64,000 nt of DNA from JBBROS01 sp965213855 (GTDB lineage: Bacteria > Pseudomonadota > Alphaproteobacteria > Acetobacterales > Acetobacteraceae): the NCBI GenBank assembly GCA_965213855.1, contig CBDCAA010000008.1, forward strand, positions 1,426,001 through 1,490,000. The letters are read 5' to 3'. A program made the translations under genes and the position numbers. Of the stretch, positions 51,501-59,882 are shown piece after piece (position 1 is the stretch's first letter; every line of letters starts with the position of its first letter). The notes under the pieces are model-generated. The model ran no database searches. It was given only the letters and a program-made list of their open reading frames with translations, and was not told the DNA's origin.

Positions 51501-52772
51501 GCTGACGTGTATGGCGCTGGTGGCGACTACACGATTGGTGGTGATACCGGCAACATCACCTACCACGGCGGCAACCTTGCAAGCACGGTTGAGGCGATAC
51601 TCAACAACATTACAATTGTGGGTGGCACCGGACGATTGACGGTGAATGGTGGAAGCAGAGACGTAGTGACCGGCGGGGCCGGGGGACTAGTCTTCAATGA
51701 CTTTGGAAACGGCGCCGACGTCGTCACGACCCAAGCTGGCTCCAGTAACGTGTTGAAGCTGTCTGGTATCGACACCATTCAAAGCTACGGCAACGACACC
51801 ATCACTCTGGACAGCGGCAACTCGATGCTGTCCATCTGGGGCAATTCAAGCCTGGTTCTTGAAGACTGCGGCGCACATGTCGACTTATACGGCACAGACA
51901 GTGTCGCTACGGTCGCGGGCTCCGATATACTGAGCGTCCATCAGGGTGCCAGGCTTAGTCTGGATGCCTCGAACGCTGATGCGATCTACGATACCGACGG
52001 AACTATCGTGGCGACGTATACGGACGCGGCCACGGCCTCAGCGTCTTCCGCGGCCGTTGTCGGCGGCAGCGCAACCTTGCAAACCGGCTCCAACGGCGGG
52101 ATTGCGGTGCAGGCCATCGGGGACGCGCCGACAACCATATCGGCGAGTGGGTCAGTTACGCTGTCGGCAGCCGGTAATACAAGCATCCATCTCAGCACCG
52201 GGAGCGCCTATGCTGGTCTGGGCGGCACCGGCAACGAATTGTGGGGTGGTTCAGGCCAGCTCGTTGTCGGCGATCTTGGCCTACCGAGCGCGGCATCGAC
52301 GGTTCATGGCGGCTCTGGTTCGCTATCGATTTTTGCGCCCAATAGTGTCGTCACGTTTTTTGGTGGAAGCGGCGCCGCGATGTTGTCTGGCGGCGAGTTC
52401 AAGATCATTGGGGGTGCGGGCACCATAAACGCGAGCGCAAGCTACGGTTTGCATATCGATACGTTCATAGGTGGAAGCGGCTCTGCTTATCTCTCGCTCG
52501 ACAGCCATGGATCGGACGTGACGTTCGGAACGGGCCAGGCCACCATCCACGAGTTAGGATGGGCCGGCGTCAATACATTTGAGTTTTTGGCCGGAATGAG
52601 CGGAACCGAGTCCATTGAGAATTTCCGGATTGGAACGGATAGGGCAGTTCTCGGAACTGGAGTTGTTGTCGATTCTGCCGTAATCTCAAACGGGTCGGCA
52701 GAGTTTAACCTCAGCAACGGCGGTCATGTGACCTTTGCCGGGTTGACCACGACCCAGGGGGTGTTTGGCTAG
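48516..52772 (+). CDS. Large secreted mosaic protein: three CBM36/60-like modules, Pro/Ala linker, beta-helix and RTX-like C-terminus
   Basis: The start is ATG 48516, with GGAG upstream; 1418 residues. Three ~100-residue repeats ('LGEDAWMGDANAIVTVDG', 'SEDAWQGDAQFLVLLDG', 'SEDAWQGDALMTISVDG', each ending 'TNDAYgGtsatDRNLyV..V.V(N/D)G') are calcium-dependent xylan-binding-like modules. A PPAA-rich linker (DNA 49590-49735) precedes a right-handed beta-helix region ('YYGHNGAGIRDDSGNLVLEN DEFSDNQDGILTNAG'), then Gly/Asp-rich imperfect RTX-type repeats and a C-terminus typical of type I secretion substrates. GC drops near 50690 within the gene, suggesting fusion of parts of different origin. Likely a surface or exopolysaccharide-associated adhesin/enzyme. 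Confidence 0.85.
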   Translation: MSVTNPSNSKLLSVVLGEDAWMGDANAIVTVDGVTVFNGAVTASEQGAGQTIALGAFDGSVDHAVSVQFTNDAYAGTSATDRNLYVKDVLVNGTSTGQSAALFSNGTANFDAPATALAANGLGSPTLLGSGPDTVQLSVSEDAWQGDAQFLVLLDGQQVGGVQTATASHAAGQHQMIDVAGSFGTGPHNVGVQFLNDAYGGSSSQDRNLYLDGVTVDGVDQGKSQALFSNGQATATVQAPISIGTGPDTISVVASEDAWQGDALMTISVDGTAVGAPIAVTASRAAGATELFDVHGTFGAGSHTVSVAFTNDAYGGTAATDRNLFVQSVTVDGTAVSGASGPLFSNGAVSGTATFGSATPPAATPPAAAAPPAAAPPAAAPPAPAPVVTAPAVTAPVVTTPAAPTPSSFGSTADVGLIPVGAPVYAANAPIETVGVGKEFSTIGAAVAAATDGTVILVDAGTYTNDFATNYAKVTLIAVGGRVNDVATTSPPNWKGLFTTENDLTLEGFNVDGVRIPDYYGHNGAGIRDDSGNLVLENDEFSDNQDGILTNAGNYSVTIDHSVFNDNGGNDGNGAGNIHNVYIGDIASVTATNSIFENAQVGHEFKSRANVNTITNNEFISGVGIGTGSYDIDLPNGGKDTVTDNTIIKGPNAENYALLHFGGEGIPYAGSSLTVSGNLFEAQNQPSAVAVLNQTSITAQVSGNEFANFASDSIAHGPAKLTSNYDGFDTILPNQSLVGVIPGSTYFANDALSHTLVLSENNYLAAQGGAGLLTIQDKQGHIIVVGGTGGIAFTETTGAGGNQISTVTGSTNLLDLTQGVGQDSIDSEGQDIILAGDGNQSAQLNGSATVTGGAGSDYWSVGGTASIDTGRGSAFINVAASATVSITGTNDYFALSSNGGIASWSTTNSDVNVSGSASVGAYSMQVYNGVVNMTTTAGASGVTAHFVTGDAHVISMGPDTIYAGNGNDTVVVSGAAQVYAGSGSLSVYGKGDGDGADVYGAGGDYTIGGDTGNITYHGGNLASTVEAILNNITIVGGTGRLTVNGGSRDVVTGGAGGLVFNDFGNGADVVTTQAGSSNVLKLSGIDTIQSYGNDTITLDSGNSMLSIWGNSSLVLEDCGAHVDLYGTDSVATVAGSDILSVHQGARLSLDASNADAIYDTDGTIVATYTDAATASASSAAVVGGSATLQTGSNGGIAVQAIGDAPTTISASGSVTLSAAGNTSIHLSTGSAYAGLGGTGNELWGGSGQLVVGDLGLPSAASTVHGGSGSLSIFAPNSVVTFFGGSGAAMLSGGEFKIIGGAGTINASASYGLHIDTFIGGSGSAYLSLDSHGSDVTFGTGQATIHELGWAGVNTFEFLAGMSGTESIENFRIGTDRAVLGTGVVVDSAVISNGSAEFNLSNGGHVTFAGLTTTQGVFG

Positions 52773-52906
52773 CAGCCCGGCAGGCTGACGTCGCTTCAAT
52801 TAGAACAATGGCCGGATACCACAACGGCGCCAACGTCGCTGGCAGGTCCGTGCATAACGTTCGGTGTCTTATCTCTGATCCCTCGACGGAATACCGCAAC
52901 TTTGCA

Positions 52907-54073
52907 ATGAACGATCAAGCATCATACCGATCGCCCGCTCCCTCTGGGCATGGTGTTCCCTCTCCCTCTGGGGCAAGTTCGTCGCCGCAGTTCTGTATCG
53001 TCGTTCCTGTCCTGAACGAGCGAGACAACGTCAGGGCCGTTGTTGAACGAGTAAACGCTTCGCTGACAGAGATCGATTGGGAGATCGTCTTCGTCGACGA
53101 TGACTCGAGTGACGGCACGCGCGAGGTGGTAAAGTCGATCGGTCTTGCCGACCGGCGGGTTCGACTATTGCATCGCCGCGGTCGCCGAGGACTTGCCTCA
53201 GCATTTATCGAAGGTGTCAGTTGTAGCTTGGCCCCGTTTGTCGCCGCAATGGACGGTGATCTGCAGCATGATGAAACGTTGCTGCCGGCAATGTTGTCCG
53301 TACTTCGCCTTGGGGAGGCCGACATCGTCATTGGCAGTCGGTATGTTGAAGGCGGCGATCTTAGCGACTGGAGCCGAAGTCGGGCCGGTCTGTCCGCCTA
53401 TGCCACACGCGTCAGCCGGACTGTGCTTCAGGTTGAGGTCAGTGATCCCATGAGTGGGTTCTTTGCCCTGCCAAGGACCGTGTTCGACCGCGCCGCGCCT
53501 CGCCTCTCTGCAATCGGCTTCAAGATCTTACTCGATCTGCTGACGTCTCTGCCTGAACCGCCCCGTGTGCGTGAGCTTCCATACAGATTCCGCAGCCGGG
53601 TCGCTGGCAATAGCAAACTTGATATCGGAGTGCTTTTCGATTTCGCGATCCTGTTGCTCGACAAGCACCTCAACCGGCTTATTCCGGCGCGGTTTGTGAT
53701 GTTTGCAGCGATCGGCGGATTTGGTTTGCTTGCGCATCTTCTCGTTTTGCGGTTTGGTATCACGGTGGGCAAGCTCAGCTTCGATGCTGCGCAAACGGTG
53801 GCGACGGGCTGTGCCATTGTCGGAAACTTCCTGCTTAACAACGCGATCACGTTCCGTGACCGTCGACTGAAGGGTATCGCCATGGCCCGAGGGTTGGCCA
53901 TCTTCACCGCCACATGCGCAATCGGCGCGATAGCGAACCTGAACTTCGCCAGCCTGATGTTCACTGCAGACCATCAAAGCTGGTATGTTGCCGGGATTGT
54001 CGGAGCGGCGATGAGCCTTGTATGGAACTACGCGGTCGGGTCGACTCTTACCTGGCGACGGCGATCGGCCTAG
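52907..54073 (+). CDS. Family 2 glycosyltransferase with C-terminal GtrA-like membrane domain (polyprenol-phosphate mannosyl/glucosyltransferase type)
   Basis: The start is taken at ATG 52907; an upstream ATG at 52808 has a poor context. 388 residues: 'FCIVVPVLNERDNVRAVVER', 'WEIVFVDDDSSDGTREVVKS', 'FVAAMDGDLQHDETLLPAML' (DxD), 'MSGFFALPRTVFDRAAPRL', 'GFKILLDLL', 'FRSRVAGNSKLD', then four membrane segments in the GtrA pattern ('RFVMFAAIGGFGLLAHLLVL RFG', 'FLLNNAITFRDRR'). Makes a lipid-linked sugar donor for membrane glycosyltransferases such as those downstream. TAG is five bases before the next ATG. Confidence 0.9.
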   Translation: MNDQASYRSPAPSGHGVPSPSGASSSPQFCIVVPVLNERDNVRAVVERVNASLTEIDWEIVFVDDDSSDGTREVVKSIGLADRRVRLLHRRGRRGLASAFIEGVSCSLAPFVAAMDGDLQHDETLLPAMLSVLRLGEADIVIGSRYVEGGDLSDWSRSRAGLSAYATRVSRTVLQVEVSDPMSGFFALPRTVFDRAAPRLSAIGFKILLDLLTSLPEPPRVRELPYRFRSRVAGNSKLDIGVLFDFAILLLDKHLNRLIPARFVMFAAIGGFGLLAHLLVLRFGITVGKLSFDAAQTVATGCAIVGNFLLNNAITFRDRRLKGIAMARGLAIFTATCAIGAIANLNFASLMFTADHQSWYVAGIVGAAMSLVWNYAVGSTLTWRRRSA

Positions 54074-54077
54074 TGCG

Positions 54078-56489
54078 ATGACGGAATGCACGAACAGGCC
54101 GGGCAATGGCGCGGCGCTTGGCGCAATTTTAGCGGCGGCGGGCGCGACGGCCGGTGTGTCGTTCATCACCGTGAACCGGCTCAAAGACGCCGTCGTTGCG
54201 TCCAGTCTCCGCGGCGAGGCGATCAGGGTTTCTGATGTTCTCTCAACCTTGGGCCCGATGGACGCTGCGGTCGCCGGGCTGGCGATCTTGACATGCGTTG
54301 TGTTGGTTTGCGTCGAAATGCGACAACGGGCGCTGACGCGACTGTTGCATACCGCGACTGAGGCCGAGGCTGTTGCCCTGCTAACCATCTTGCTCGCATG
54401 GGTTGGCCACTCCTATCTGAACCCGGGCGTTCTCCTTGGCGGCGATACGGGCACGCACATCAGTCGCTTCTTCGAAGTCGCGCGCGGCCTGGACAGCGGA
54501 CGCCTGCCACTCTGGACCAACTATCAGTATGCTGGTGCCCCCCTGCTGTGGTTTACCGGTCCTCTCACTTATGTTGCTGGCGGAATGCTGGCCTTCCTTC
54601 TCCACGATGCCGTGCTCGCCACGAAAGCGCTGCTGTTCGCCCTGCACATGCTGAGTGGCTGGGTATTTTACGCCCTGTTACGTCGAGTTGGAATTAAACC
54701 TGTGTCTGCGCTGGTCATTGCAGTCGCGTTCGCCGGCTGTTTCGCCCACCTGCACCTGTTTCTCTACCGGGGCGTTATTCCGCAGGCTTTCACGATCGTC
54801 TTTGTCGTAAGCTTATTCTACGGTGCCGACGGGCTGTTGCGAAACCTTAAGACCCGCTGGACCAACTTCCTCATATTGGCGCTCTCAACGGCAGCACTTA
54901 TAATCAACCATCAACCGCACGCTCTGTTTGCTGCGGCCTATCTCGGACTGTTTGGTCTCGTGCTGCTTGCGCTGGGAACCTGGACCTGGCGAGGGATTCC
55001 TCTCGTGATTACCGCAGGACTGCTCGGAGCGGTCGCGTCCGCAATCGCGATCCTCCCCGTTCTTAACGAGTCCGATTGGGTGATGATTGAGCCGGAAGGC
55101 GCAATGTTTCAGTTTCACCTGCCCACAGCTACCCGATTACTCAATCTTGTTGCCTGGCGCGACACCCGTACCACCTGGGGTATCGATTACTGGGCGTATC
55201 TGGGACTTGGTCTAGTCGGTTTCAGTGCCGTTGGGACCGTTGCCCTGGCGCGAAATCATCTTGACGCTGAGCGAAGATCAATTGCTCTTGCCTGCTGCGC
55301 TTGCATTGCTCTCGGCTTGTTCATGTACAATCCAGTCGTCCGCGACATCATCTTCCTTATGTTTTTTCTGGGCGTATTGGCTGCGCTCGGCCTTGATTGG
55401 CTTTTGAGTCGTGCTTTGATAGCGGGCCGACGGCTACTATATCTGACCGCTCTGATCGTGGCGGACCTTGCAAGTACATCGATCCAACCGGTTGCACGGA
55501 CCGATAAGGCGTTTCTTGTGGAGGCCGGACGCAGGCTAGAGCAGACTGCTCCGAGCAAGCGGTTTGTTCAAATTGCGATTGATGGCGGCGGGAACATCGA
55601 CGCTGATAAAGGGCCTGATGGTAGTCCTGTCAGCTACTATTCCACCGTTCAACGGATCGCCGGAAATCATAACATGGCTGCGACGCGTTTGCATAATTAC
55701 CTGCTGTCAGCTGCTGGATTTGTGCAAGGCGATATACAGAATCTTAGAACTTTGACATCGACAACCCGCTCGATCCTTGGTCTGTTCAATGTGGGAGAGG
55801 TTATCTGCGCTAATGCGACAACCAACGGCTGCCCTGGTGACGTAAGCGCGACACGATTTGACCCAGTTCTCGGAAACTACATTGAGGTTTCCGCCACGCC
55901 GGTCCTGTTTAGCCAGATGCTGGTACCGTTAAGGCTGGAGCTAACACTGGAAAAGCCTATGCTATGGCCTGGCGACTTCCTACCTGACTCCGATCGGCAC
56001 CAGATTGTTGAGGCAGTTGCTAAAGGCTTACTAGCGTTTGTCGCCGCTGAGCGGCCAGACTTTGAAAGCAAGACTGTTGAGCAAATTGGGATACACCCGG
56101 AGGCCAACCCGAATTCCACGCGAGTGAATGAGGATCTGTTGGCGGACGTGCGACCATGGCATCCCGAGATCCTCGACTATTCTGTTTCTCTGGACCGGGT
56201 GTTTCTGAAGATTAAATCCGACCGGAACGGTTACGCCCAACTAGCACACCCCTGGTTTCCATCCACTTTGGTCACGATCAACGGCGATACGGTTCAACCA
56301 ATACGGGGAGCAATCAATATGCTCGTGGTTCCGATCGCGACCGGACCAAGCGAAATTGTCCTACGGGACGGACCGACCACGACACGCACAATCGCCTCAA
56401 TCGTAAGCATACTGGGGTTTGTCGCTATTTTCGCCTGCGCAACAGGGCTTGCTTGGAACGGTCGCCAGATCACTGCCGGCCGCGCCTAA
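54078..56489 (+). CDS. Large multi-pass membrane protein, glycosyltransferase/YfhO-like
   Basis: The start ATG 54078; 803 residues with ~12 hydrophobic segments in the first 480 and a C-terminal soluble part before a last membrane segment. Contains 'SYLNPGVLLGGDTGTHISRF FEVARGLDSGRLPLWTNYQY AGAPLLWFTGP', the 'GD…H' loop typical of YfhO/6-pyruvoyl-synthase-related membrane proteins and other GT-C enzymes. It probably transfers a lipid-linked sugar made by the preceding gene. The stop codon is formed with an IS630 end: without the insertion the frame would end in TAG at the same residue. Confidence 0.78.
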   Translation: MTECTNRPGNGAALGAILAAAGATAGVSFITVNRLKDAVVASSLRGEAIRVSDVLSTLGPMDAAVAGLAILTCVVLVCVEMRQRALTRLLHTATEAEAVALLTILLAWVGHSYLNPGVLLGGDTGTHISRFFEVARGLDSGRLPLWTNYQYAGAPLLWFTGPLTYVAGGMLAFLLHDAVLATKALLFALHMLSGWVFYALLRRVGIKPVSALVIAVAFAGCFAHLHLFLYRGVIPQAFTIVFVVSLFYGADGLLRNLKTRWTNFLILALSTAALIINHQPHALFAAAYLGLFGLVLLALGTWTWRGIPLVITAGLLGAVASAIAILPVLNESDWVMIEPEGAMFQFHLPTATRLLNLVAWRDTRTTWGIDYWAYLGLGLVGFSAVGTVALARNHLDAERRSIALACCACIALGLFMYNPVVRDIIFLMFFLGVLAALGLDWLLSRALIAGRRLLYLTALIVADLASTSIQPVARTDKAFLVEAGRRLEQTAPSKRFVQIAIDGGGNIDADKGPDGSPVSYYSTVQRIAGNHNMAATRLHNYLLSAAGFVQGDIQNLRTLTSTTRSILGLFNVGEVICANATTNGCPGDVSATRFDPVLGNYIEVSATPVLFSQMLVPLRLELTLEKPMLWPGDFLPDSDRHQIVEAVAKGLLAFVAAERPDFESKTVEQIGIHPEANPNSTRVNEDLLADVRPWHPEILDYSVSLDRVFLKIKSDRNGYAQLAHPWFPSTLVTINGDTVQPIRGAINMLVVPIATGPSEIVLRDGPTTTRTIASIVSILGFVAIFACATGLAWNGRQITAGRA

Positions 56490-56695
56490 TACCAGAACCC
56501 GTCTGACGTGACTCTGAGGGGGCTTCCCCGACGCGGCGCAAATCTGATTCGATGGCGTGGCGCTTAGGACGTCCGCCATGCCGCTCCCACTTTCCCCGGA
56601 TTACGACGCTGCAAGGTAGCCATCCGGTGAAGGCCGCGGTTGGACGTGACTGAGGTTTCGGCCGCCGAGATGTCGCGTGATCGGCCTTGCTGGGA

Positions 56696-58291
56696 TCAGG
56701 CTGCCAGCTTGGCGGCCGGGGTCGTGCAGTTCCAGGGCAGCAACTCGTCAAGGCACGATGCAGGGTGATCGGCGATGCGCCTGAGCACGTCGGCAAGCCA
56801 GGCGCGCGGATCCAGGCCGTTCAGCTTGGCCGTGACGATCAGCGTGTACATGGCGGCAGCGCGCTCCCCGCCCCGGTCCGAGCCCGCGAACAGCCAAGCC
56901 TTGCGGCCGATCGCGATGCCGCGGAGGGCGCGCTCGGCGGCGTTGTTGGTCAGGCAGATGCGGCCATCGTCGACGAACCGGGTGAATGCCGTCCAGCGCT
57001 TGAGCATGTAGTCCATCGCGCGGGCCACGTCCGAGTGCCGGGACAGCTTGCCGCGCTCGGCGCGCATCCAGGTCTCGAGCCCAGCCACCAACGGCGCAAC
57101 GTGCTGCTGCCGGGCCGCTTGGCGCACCGCCATGGGCACTCCGTTGATGTCACGCTCGGCGTCGAAGATCGTGTCGATCCGGCGCACCGCCTCGGCGGCG
57201 ATCGGCGCGCGGGCGAGCTGGGCCTGGGCGAACAGCTTGCGCCGGCCGTGGGCCCAGCACGCCGCCTCCGTCACCGGGCCGGGCTGTCGGCCGGGATGAT
57301 ACAGGTCGTTGAACCCGGCATAGGCGTCGGCCTGGAGGATGCCGCTGTAGCCGGCCAGGTGCCGGGCCGGGTGCTCGCCGCCGCGGTCGCGCGAGTAGTG
57401 GAACAGGGCCGCGGGCGGGGCCGGGCCACAGAACGGCCGGTCGTCGCGCACATAGGTCCACAATCGGCCTGTGGTGGTGCTTGTCTTGGCCAGGACCGGC
57501 ACGGTGGTGTCGTCGCCATGAATACGCTCGGCCGCCAGCACGTGAGCACGGATCAGCCCGACGAGGGGCGACAGCGCCGCGGAGCACGCGCCGACCCAGT
57601 CGGCCAGTGTCGAGACATCCAGCTCGATCCCTTCGCGGGCGAAGGTTTCGCTCTGCCGGTTCAGCGGCAGGTGCTGGCCGAACTTCGCTTCCAGGATCGT
57701 TGCCAGCAGCTCGGGCCCGGCGCGGCCGCGGGGGATGACGTGGAACGGCGCAGGCGGCTGATGGATCGCCTCGCAGGCCCGGCAGGCCATGCGCTCGCGC
57801 ACGGTCTGGATCACCTTGAACTGCCGCGGGATCACCTCCAGCGTCTCGGTTACGTCCTCGCCGAGTTTGGACAGCTTGCCCTGGCAGCAGGGGCAGGCGG
57901 CCGGACCTGGCACGACCACCCGCTCGCGCGGCAGGTGGGCAGGGAACGGAGCACGGACGGGCTTGCGCCGGGTGGGTGGCGGCCTGGCGCCATCCGGGGG
58001 CGGGTTGGCCTGGACGGCGGCCTCGTCCTCGGTGGCGGCGGCCTCCAACTCCTCCAGCTGCAATTCGAGCTGGTCCAGCAGCTTGCGTCCGCGCTCGGAC
58101 GAGGCGCCGAACCGCTCGTGCCGCATCTTGGCGATCATCAGCTTGAGCTGGGCGATGACCGCCTCGGCGCCGGACGCGCGTTGCTCGGCGACACGCCGGG
58201 CGGCCTGCTCGGCCAGCAGTGCGGCTTGCAGGGTGGCGACGGTGTCGGGGAGCGGGGCGGGCGCGGTGGTCACGGCGGGATTCAAGCACAA
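56696..58291 (-). CDS. tnpC: IS66 transposase TnpC
   Basis: 531 residues from TTG 58291 (a GTG at 58273 is also possible). Leucine-zipper-like start ('ATLQAALLAEQAARRVAEQR'), zinc motif 'CPCCQGKL … CRACEAIHQPPAPFHVIPRG', catalytic core 'IHGDDTTVPVLAKTSTTTGR LWTYVRDDRPF', 'LQADAYAGFNDLY', 'CWAHGRRKLF', and the C-terminal 'NNAAERALRGIAIGRKAWLF AGSDRGGERAAAMYTLIVTA' (TnpC DDE with C-terminal IS66 domain). Intact; the catalytic subunit of IS66. Confidence 0.96.
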   Translation of the reverse strand: MCLNPAVTTAPAPLPDTVATLQAALLAEQAARRVAEQRASGAEAVIAQLKLMIAKMRHERFGASSERGRKLLDQLELQLEELEAAATEDEAAVQANPPPDGARPPPTRRKPVRAPFPAHLPRERVVVPGPAACPCCQGKLSKLGEDVTETLEVIPRQFKVIQTVRERMACRACEAIHQPPAPFHVIPRGRAGPELLATILEAKFGQHLPLNRQSETFAREGIELDVSTLADWVGACSAALSPLVGLIRAHVLAAERIHGDDTTVPVLAKTSTTTGRLWTYVRDDRPFCGPAPPAALFHYSRDRGGEHPARHLAGYSGILQADAYAGFNDLYHPGRQPGPVTEAACWAHGRRKLFAQAQLARAPIAAEAVRRIDTIFDAERDINGVPMAVRQAARQQHVAPLVAGLETWMRAERGKLSRHSDVARAMDYMLKRWTAFTRFVDDGRICLTNNAAERALRGIAIGRKAWLFAGSDRGGERAAAMYTLIVTAKLNGLDPRAWLADVLRRIADHPASCLDELLPWNCTTPAAKLAA

Positions 58292-58336
58292 GCGCTGCCG
58301 CGTCGGGTACTGCGGAATGCAGGTGTGCGGCGTTTT

Positions 58337-58696
58337 CTATCCCGCTGCCTGGGGCCGCCAAGTGTGTTGCGGGTTCCGCCAATCGATGCCGTCCAGCATG
58401 TAGCCGAGCTGGGCGGTCGAGATCGACACGACGCCGCCAATCGGGGTGGGCCAGATGAACCGGCCGCGCTCCAGCCGCTTGGCGTAGAGCGACATGCCGA
58501 GCCCGTCATGCCAGAGGATCTTCACCAGGTCGCCGCGCTTGCCCCGGAACACGTACAGGTCGCCCGCGTGCGGGTCACGCTGCAACGCCTGCTGCACCTG
58601 GAGTGCGAGGCCGTTCATGCCGCGCCGCATGTCGGTGTGCCCCACCGCGAGCCAGACCCGGACGGCCCCGGAGCGCGTGGGTCCGACGGGGATCAA
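58337..58696 (-). CDS. tnpB: IS66 accessory protein TnpB
   Basis: 119 residues: 'VWLAVGHTDMRRGMNGLALQ VQQAL', 'GDLYVFRGKRGDLVKILWHD GLGMSLYAKRLERGRFIWP'. Standard IS66 Orf2 (TnpB) motif, needed for transposition though its role is unclear. Overlaps tnpA by four bases. Confidence 0.96.
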   Translation of the reverse strand: MIPVGPTRSGAVRVWLAVGHTDMRRGMNGLALQVQQALQRDPHAGDLYVFRGKRGDLVKILWHDGLGMSLYAKRLERGRFIWPTPIGGVVSISTAQLGYMLDGIDWRNPQHTWRPQAAG

Positions 58697-59088
58697 CGAC
58701 GAACAGCCGCGATGACCCGGCGCAGCGTGGCCAGGCCCACGTCCGCACCCACGCGGATGCAGGTGCCGTCCAGAAGCGCGATCTCGATCTGCCGGTCCCC
58801 GCCGGCCGGCCCCAGCGCTCCCCGCGGGCCAGGCAGCGCCGGGGTAGGCGAGGACGGGAGCGGCTCGGGCAGCATCCTTACCGGCATGAACACCGGGGCA
58901 TGATGCTCAGCCGCCAAGGCGCCACGACGAACCTGCTGGCGCCAACTCGTCAGCAAGCCCCGACTGACCTGGTGACGACGGGCCACGTGGGAGACAATAG
59001 CCCCCGGTGCCTCCGCCTCCGCCACGATGCGAAGCTTGTCCTCCGCCCGCCAGCGCCGACGACGCTCAACCCCGGTGATGATCTCCAT
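58693..59088 (-). CDS. tnpA: IS66 accessory protein TnpA
   Basis: 131 residues; 'RRRRWRAEDKLRIVAEAEAP GAIVSHVARRHQVSRGLLTS WRQQVRRG' is a helix-turn-helix like that of IS3-type Orf A and IS66 Orf1, which binds the element ends. The C-terminal ~70 residues ('IEIALLDGTCIRVGADVGLA TLRRVIAAV') are typical. First gene of the IS66 operon. Confidence 0.95.
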   Translation of the reverse strand: MEIITGVERRRRWRAEDKLRIVAEAEAPGAIVSHVARRHQVSRGLLTSWRQQVRRGALAAEHHAPVFMPVRMLPEPLPSSPTPALPGPRGALGPAGGDRQIEIALLDGTCIRVGADVGLATLRRVIAAVRR

Positions 59089-59882
59089 CCAGCAACCCGC
59101 CCCTGACCTTAACGACGCACGTACGAGCGCCGCTAAGGTCGGCCGGTCGCTGTAGCCGCCGCTAGGGGGCCGTCACCGGACCGATACGCTGCAAGCCTTC
59201 GTGCCACGGCTCGTAGCAGCAAGGTCAGCAACCAGACCCGTCGGCTTCTCACGCTCGCTGCGATCTACGACGGCGCAACCCGCACCGAGGCCGCGATGAT
59301 CGGCGGTGTCACGGTGCAGATCGTGCGCGACTGGGTGGCCAAGCTGAACGCACACGGGCCCGCGGGCCTGATCGACCGCAGGGGCGGGGGCACGCCGCCG
59401 ATCCTGACCGACGAACACCGCCGGGCCTTGGCCGTGGCGATCGAGGACGGACCGATCCCCGCCGTCCATGGCGTGGTGCGCTGGCGTGTGATCGACCTGT
59501 GCCAGTGGACACCGAAGCGATGGGCCGGCACTGCGCACTGCTGGTGGACCAGGCTGGCTGGCACCCCTCCGAGCGCCTGGCCGTGCCCGCCAACATCACC
59601 ATCGTGAAGCTGCCCCCCAAGTGCCCGGAGCTGAGCCCGGTCGAGAACGTCTGGCAGTTCCTGCGCAACAACTGGCTCTCGAACCAGGTGTTCGCCTCCT
59701 ACGACGCCATCGTCGAGCACTGCTGCGACGCTTGGAACCGCCTTGCCGAGCAGCCCTGGCGCGTCATGTCCATCGGACTACGTGAGTGGGTGACCGGTCA
59801 GGTCGGGTGAGTCCTGGTATTAGAGATTTCTACGGCAATCAGTCGCGTCCTAGATGCTGCAACATGAGAGAAAGCGGCTGTC

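Larger units (their letters stand above)
56616..59187. mobile_element. IS66-family element (tnpA-tnpB-tnpC), complete
   Basis: Left end GTAGCCATCCGGTGAAGGCC and right end, inverted, GTATCGGTCCGGTGACGGCC share GTA…TCCGGTGA.GGCC, the usual IS66 ends. The 8-bp duplication GCTGCAAG flanks it at 56608-56615 and 59188-59195. Three intact genes on the minus strand. Length 2572 bp. Inserted in codon ~12 of the IS630 transposase gene. Confidence 0.95.
56579..59810 (+). pseudogene. IS630-family transposase, split by IS66 and internally deleted
   Basis: The start MPLPLSPDYDAA (56579-56614) continues after IS66 as ASLRATARSSKVSNQTRRLL TLAAIYDGATRTEAAMIGGV…, the helix-turn-helix part, up to 'VVRWRVIDLCQW'. 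The central DDE region is missing: sequence jumps in another frame to a short 'TEAM' and then 'GRHCALLVDQAGWHPSERLA', 'LPPKCPELSPVENVWQFLRN NWL', ending at 59810. Two of the three catalytic acidic residues are lost. Non-functional. Confidence 0.9.
56489..59820. mobile_element. Decayed IS630-family element hosting an IS66 element
   Basis: Ends read ATACCAGAACCCG (56489 on) and, inverted, ATACCAGGACTCA (59820 back), each next to a TA, the IS630 target duplication (56487-56488 and 59821-59822). It inserted in the stop codon of the membrane protein gene. The transposase is broken by IS66 and by internal deletions, so it cannot move alone. Confidence 0.85.
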
